A program made the translations under genes and the position numbers. Source: JALSNL01 sp036479585 (GTDB lineage: Bacteria; Bacteroidota; Ignavibacteria; Ignavibacteriales; Melioribacteraceae). Taken from it: DNA of 64,000 bases. Within the stretch, counting starts at the first letter, position 1; each line of letters starts with the position of its first letter. Shown piece by piece: positions 61,119 through 64,000 of this stretch. The notes beneath the pieces were generated by a model. That model did no database searches. It worked only from the letters and a program-made list of their open reading frames with translations, and was not told the origin of the DNA. Location of the stretch: assembly GCA_965224785.1 (NCBI GenBank), contig OZ245062.1:1240001-1304000 (forward strand). Direction: 5' to 3'.

Positions 61119-61877
61119 TTGAAAATTGAAAAATTAGAAGTTCACTCCAATTTAGAAATTGCTAAAAATACATTTGTTATAAAAACACATTCCCCAAGCT
61201 TATCATCAATTATTCAACCAGGTCAATTTTGTAATTTGAAAGTAACAGAAACCGAAACTCCATTGTTAAGAAGACCATTTAGCGTCTCTGATATAGAAGG
61301 CGAATACATTAGTTTTATGTATAAGGTTGTTGGTGTTGGTACAGAAATACTTTCCCAAAAGAAAAATGGAGATGTAATTTCTGCTCTCGCTCCTTTGGGT
61401 AATTCATTTAATATTGATGATGATTTTGATTACGCATTTTTAATTGGTGGTGGCATTGGCATTGCTCCTTTCCCTTATTTGATCAAAACATTAAAAGACA
61501 AAAAAGATTTCTCTGTTTTATTTGGAGTTAGAAATAAGGAAGAAGCTCATAAAATAGGATTAGAAAATATTTCATATTCTTCTGATGACGGTACAATTGG
61601 AATAAAAGGGAATGTAATTGATTTGTTGAAAATTGAATTGCAAAATTTAAATAATAAGAAAGTAAAAATATTTGCTTGCGGCCCAACCCCTATGTTAAAA
61701 GGGCTTCAAAAATTTTGCGAAGAAAATAATTTAGATGGGGAAGTAACTTTAGAATCTGCAATGGCTTGCGGCTTTGGTATTTGTCAAGGTTGTCCGGTAG
61801 AATCTAAAGAGCAAGAAGCATATAAACTCATTTGTAAAGATGGACCTATTTTTAATTTTAGGGATGTTGTACTATAA
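61119..61877 (+). CDS. pyrK: Dihydroorotate dehydrogenase electron-transfer subunit
   Basis: This 252-residue FAD and [2Fe-2S] protein starts at a TTG (MKIEKLEVHSNLEI). It has LLRRPFSVSD and GGGIGIAPFPYLI for flavin/NAD and a cysteine set MACGFGICQGC with a fourth Cys in LICKDGPIF. With PyrD type 1B it passes electrons from dihydroorotate to NAD+. The pyrD gene follows 104 bp downstream, with an inverted REP pair between them. Confidence 0.94.
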   Translation: MKIEKLEVHSNLEIAKNTFVIKTHSPSLSSIIQPGQFCNLKVTETETPLLRRPFSVSDIEGEYISFMYKVVGVGTEILSQKKNGDVISALAPLGNSFNIDDDFDYAFLIGGGIGIAPFPYLIKTLKDKKDFSVLFGVRNKEEAHKIGLENISYSSDDGTIGIKGNVIDLLKIELQNLNNKKVKIFACGPTPMLKGLQKFCEENNLDGEVTLESAMACGFGICQGCPVESKEQEAYKLICKDGPIFNFRDVVL

Positions 61878-61906
61878 AATAATATTTCAATACAATTAAA
61901 AGTTCA

Positions 61907-61955
61907 CAGACTGAAAGTCTGTGTTACGAAAAACGTATCGCAGACTTTCAATCTG
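61907..61955. repeat. Inverted pair of REP-like units between pyrK and pyrD
   Basis: CAGACTGAAAGTCTG (61907-61921) and CAGACTTTCAATCTG (61941-61955) are each imperfect hairpins and inverted to each other. Between them are TGTTACG, five A and CGTATCG. The right half CGTATCGCAGACTT is identical to the reverse complement of the left half at 57436-57457. It lies inside a likely operon. Confidence 0.85.
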
Positions 61956-61981
61956 CAAGACTAATTAAGAATAAATTTATT

Positions 61982-62905
61982 ATGAACAAAATAGACCTAT
62001 CAGTAAGCATTGGAAAACTAAAACTTAAGAACCCTGTAATGTTAGCTTCGGGAACAGTTGGTTACGGAAATGAAATTGCTGAATTTACAGACCTAAGTAA
62101 AATTGGTGCAATAGTTACAAAGTCAATTTCTTTAGAGCCACGAAAGGGAAATCCACCACAAAGAATAACTGAAACTTCTTCCGGAATGTTAAATGCAATT
62201 GGTTTAGCAAATGTTGGAGTAGAAGTTTTTATGAAAGAGAAAATCCCATTTCTTAAAAAACTTAACTCAACTTTGATTTGCAATATTGCTGCAAGCTCAA
62301 TTGAAGAATATGTAGAATGTGTTGATATACTTAAGGATGAAGAAACTATTAAAGGTTTTGAAATAAATGTCTCTTGTCCGAATGTAAAAGAAGGTGGATT
62401 GGTTTTTGGGAATGATGTTTCCGCAGTTGGAAGAATAACAGAAAAAATTAGAGCAAAAACTTACAAGCCTATCATTATAAAATTATCGCCAAACAATTCT
62501 AATATTACTGACTATGCAGAAGTTGTAAAGAAGGAAGGTGGCGATGCTGTTTCAGCAATCAATACTTTGATAGGAACATCTTTTGATATTTATTCACGTA
62601 AACCGAAAATAAAAAATGTTACTGGTGGTTTATCTGGGCCAGCAATTAAACCAGTTGCTCTTGCAAAAATTTTGGAGATAAGTAAAAAAGTTGACATCCC
62701 AATAATTGGCATTGGCGGAATTAGTAATTGGAAAGATGCAATTGAATTTATGATTATTGGAGCAAGTGCATTTCAAATTGGAACTATAAATTTTGTAAAT
62801 CCAAATGCCGGAATGGAAATATTAGATGGACTTGAAAATTATTGTAAAGAAATGGGACTTGATAAATTGTCTGATGTTACTAAATCGAGAATAATAGAAA
62901 TGTAA
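61982..62905 (+). CDS. pyrD: Dihydroorotate dehydrogenase, class 1B
   Basis: This 307-residue TIM-barrel flavoprotein has NPVMLASGTVGYGNE, VTKSISLEPRKGNPPQR, the active-site Cys in FEINVSCPNVKEGG, and INTLIGTSFDI. Class 1B enzymes work with PyrK, encoded just upstream. It oxidises dihydroorotate in pyrimidine synthesis. Its stop codon TAA (62903-62905) lies inside the GTAA tag of a REP unit. Confidence 0.95.
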   Translation: MNKIDLSVSIGKLKLKNPVMLASGTVGYGNEIAEFTDLSKIGAIVTKSISLEPRKGNPPQRITETSSGMLNAIGLANVGVEVFMKEKIPFLKKLNSTLICNIAASSIEEYVECVDILKDEETIKGFEINVSCPNVKEGGLVFGNDVSAVGRITEKIRAKTYKPIIIKLSPNNSNITDYAEVVKKEGGDAVSAINTLIGTSFDIYSRKPKIKNVTGGLSGPAIKPVALAKILEISKKVDIPIIGIGGISNWKDAIEFMIIGASAFQIGTINFVNPNAGMEILDGLENYCKEMGLDKLSDVTKSRIIEM

Positions 62906-62925
62906 CTTAGATTGCTTGTAATCTG
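62902..62925 (+). repeat. REP unit overlapping the pyrD stop
   Basis: GTAAC-TTAGATTGCTTG-TAATCTG: tag plus imperfect hairpin AGATTGC/AATCT. It differs by one base from the reverse complement of 63390-63413 and is inverted relative to it, so the two bracket the RAYT gene. Confidence 0.85.
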
Positions 62926-62961
62926 AGAATTGTTTTGTTTACGGAGTAATAATTTTAATCG

Positions 62962-62985
62962 CAGATTGCAAGCAATCTACGCTAC
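62962..62985 (-). repeat. Second REP unit at the RAYT 3' side
   Basis: On the minus strand it reads GTAGC-GTAGATTGC-TTGCAATCTG, a perfect AGATTGC/GCAATCT hairpin with a GTAG tag. The last bases overlap the end of the RAYT reading frame. It is inverted relative to 62902-62925, giving a BIME-like pair 36 bp apart. Confidence 0.85.
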
Positions 62986-63434
62986 AACGAATCAGATAGA
63001 TAACTATGCTTCCAACTTTTCCAATCTTCAACCAAACCAGCTTTAACTGGATTCATCAAAGTATATTCAATTAGTTTTTCTAATTCATCTTCATCTCTAA
63101 CAATGTGATCAAAACTTTCAGCTTGCCAAAAACTTCCTTTCTTGCCAAGTTCTAAATTAGCATAATATGCGGAAACTCTTTTAATCGCTTGCATAAATTT
63201 ACTAACACTTCTACTCTTTTCTAAAAGATAAAATATTAAGTGAACGTGATTTGGCATAATGCAATAGCAAATTAGTTTATAATCTTTTGCATCATTCTTA
63301 TGTAATTCGTTCTTAACAATTTTATTGGTTAGTTTAATTAAGAAAAAAAAATCTAATAGTTTATAAAATAATAAGTGAAAGTATTTCTCAGATTGCAAGC
63401 AATCTAAGTTACATTTCAATGCGCTTCCAACCAA
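62982..63434 (-). CDS. REP-associated tyrosine transposase (RAYT), N-terminus doubtful
   Basis: This 150-residue frame contains the Y1/HUH transposase core of the RAYT group: His63 and His65 in CIMPNHVHLIF, GSFWQAESFDHIVRDEDELE, and Tyr124 in LIEYTLMNPVKAGLV, the expected nucleophile. Family members are usually 170-220 residues and begin further upstream; here the first 16 codons read through the REP at 63390-63413 and overlap the polA end, so the true start is unclear and the N-terminus may be lost. RAYTs bind and cut REP hairpins; here REPs lie on both sides. Confidence 0.82.
   Translation of the reverse strand: MVGSALKCNLDCLQSEKYFHLLFYKLLDFFFLIKLTNKIVKNELHKNDAKDYKLICYCIMPNHVHLIFYLLEKSRSVSKFMQAIKRVSAYYANLELGKKGSFWQAESFDHIVRDEDELEKLIEYTLMNPVKAGLVEDWKSWKHSYLSDSL
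63390..63413 (-). repeat. REP unit upstream of the RAYT gene
   Basis: On the minus strand it reads GTAAC-TTAGATTGC-TTGCAATCTG, a perfect AGATTGC/GCAATCT hairpin. It lies 2 bp from the polA stop, much as the 62902 copy touches the pyrD stop. Confidence 0.85.
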
Positions 63435-64000
63435 TTCTTACCAACACCAGCTTCAACAATAATTGGTACATCAAACTTCATTGCATCTTCCATTAACTTT
63501 TTTATAACCGGCGTAAGTTCTGCTTGCTCGTCTTTGTGTAAATCAAATAACAATTCATCGTGTACTTGTAAAATCATTTTGGTTTTTGCATTTCTTTTTT
63601 CAAGTTCATTGTGAATATTTATCATTGCAATTTTTATCATATCTGCCGCTGTTCCCTGAATGGGCATATTAATTGCAACTCTTTCTTCAAACTGACGAAC
63701 AACTCGGTTCTTGCTGTTTATATTTCTTAAAAATCTTCTTCGTCCGTTCATAGTTTCAGCGTAGCCTTTTTCTTTTGCCTGTTCAATAAAACTATCCATC
63801 ATTCCTTTTATATTTTTGAAAGTCTCAAAGTATGTGTCAATAACTTCTTTGGCGTGCATTCGAGAAATTCCTAACCTGCTTGCAAGTCCAAATGGACCAA
63901 TGCCATATAAAATTCCGAAGTTAACTTCTTTTGCTTTTCGTCTCATATCAGTATCAACATCTTTCGGCTTAACTCCAAATACAAGTGCAGCGGTTGAGCG
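63416..64000 (-). CDS. polA: DNA polymerase I, C-terminal part (5' end beyond window)
   Basis: The 194 residues visible are the end of the family A polymerase domain: RRKAKEVNFGILYGIGPFGL (O-helix, motif B), GRRRFLRNINSKNRVVRQFE, ERVAINMPIQGTAADMIKIA and the motif C VHDELLFDLH with catalytic Asp. It fills gaps in repair and replaces Okazaki primers. Any exonuclease domains lie outside the window. Confidence 0.95.
   Translation of the reverse strand, partial: RSTAALVFGVKPKDVDTDMRRKAKEVNFGILYGIGPFGLASRLGISRMHAKEVIDTYFETFKNIKGMMDSFIEQAKEKGYAETMNGRRRFLRNINSKNRVVRQFEERVAINMPIQGTAADMIKIAMINIHNELEKRNAKTKMILQVHDELLFDLHKDEQAELTPVIKKLMEDAMKFDVPIIVEAGVGKNWLEAH

Overview
The window is AT-rich chromosomal DNA from a member of the Bacteroidota/Chlorobiota lineage, most likely an Ignavibacteria-like bacterium (inference). 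The pointers are a PorV/PorQ-type porin and a DUF4835/PorD-type protein of the type IX secretion world, SusC/FecA-style TonB receptors with carboxypeptidase-like N-terminal domains, a TonB receptor/DUF4249 pair, a sensor kinase with a periplasmic propeller and Y_Y_Y domain, and a CitD-CitE fusion. Many genes carry clear AGGAGG-type ribosome binding sites, which fits Ignavibacteria better than classical Bacteroidetes.

Layout. 1-7142 (mostly minus strand): a two-component pair, a repeat-containing secreted protein with a tandem 501-bp duplication, two small secreted proteins and a thioesterase. 7249-10407: a three-gene operon for probable metal (zinc-like) uptake. 10458-28760: a dense housekeeping block with rplU-rpmA, mdh, pdxJ, two tRNAs, thrS-infC-rpmI-rplT, pheST, a coiled-coil gene, zapA, a 6S RNA candidate, rny, coaE, proline dehydrogenase, tsaD and mltG. 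28742-36002: an Ig-like lipoprotein, ftcD with an inserted C2H2-type finger, tRNA-Ser, and a TonB receptor/DUF4249 pair. 36047-50254 (minus strand): a patatin-like lipase, then a cluster centred on citrate: citF, TonB receptor, citD-citE fusion, MmgE/PrpD, aconitase-type hydratase, HD protein and isocitrate dehydrogenase-type enzyme, interrupted by a toxin-antitoxin pair, two broken genes and palindromic repeats. 50456-54811: a second toxin-antitoxin module, a NYN-LOTUS protein, and a helix-hairpin-helix/porin pair. 54937-64000: PorD-like protein, DASS transporter, alr, manC, rpiB-like, pyrK-pyrD, a RAYT-type transposase bracketed by REP hairpins, and the end of polA.

The most unusual layer is the repeats between and inside genes. 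One family consists of REP-like hairpins with a 5' GTA tag, found singly, in inverted pairs, and around a REP-associated tyrosine transposase gene at 62982-63434. A second family consists of about 80-110 bp palindromic elements with GTCAT...ATGAC ends. One of its copies (53835-53938) sits in frame inside the start of a coding sequence, between the translationally coupled start codon and the signal peptide; a close copy is intergenic at 60943-61045.
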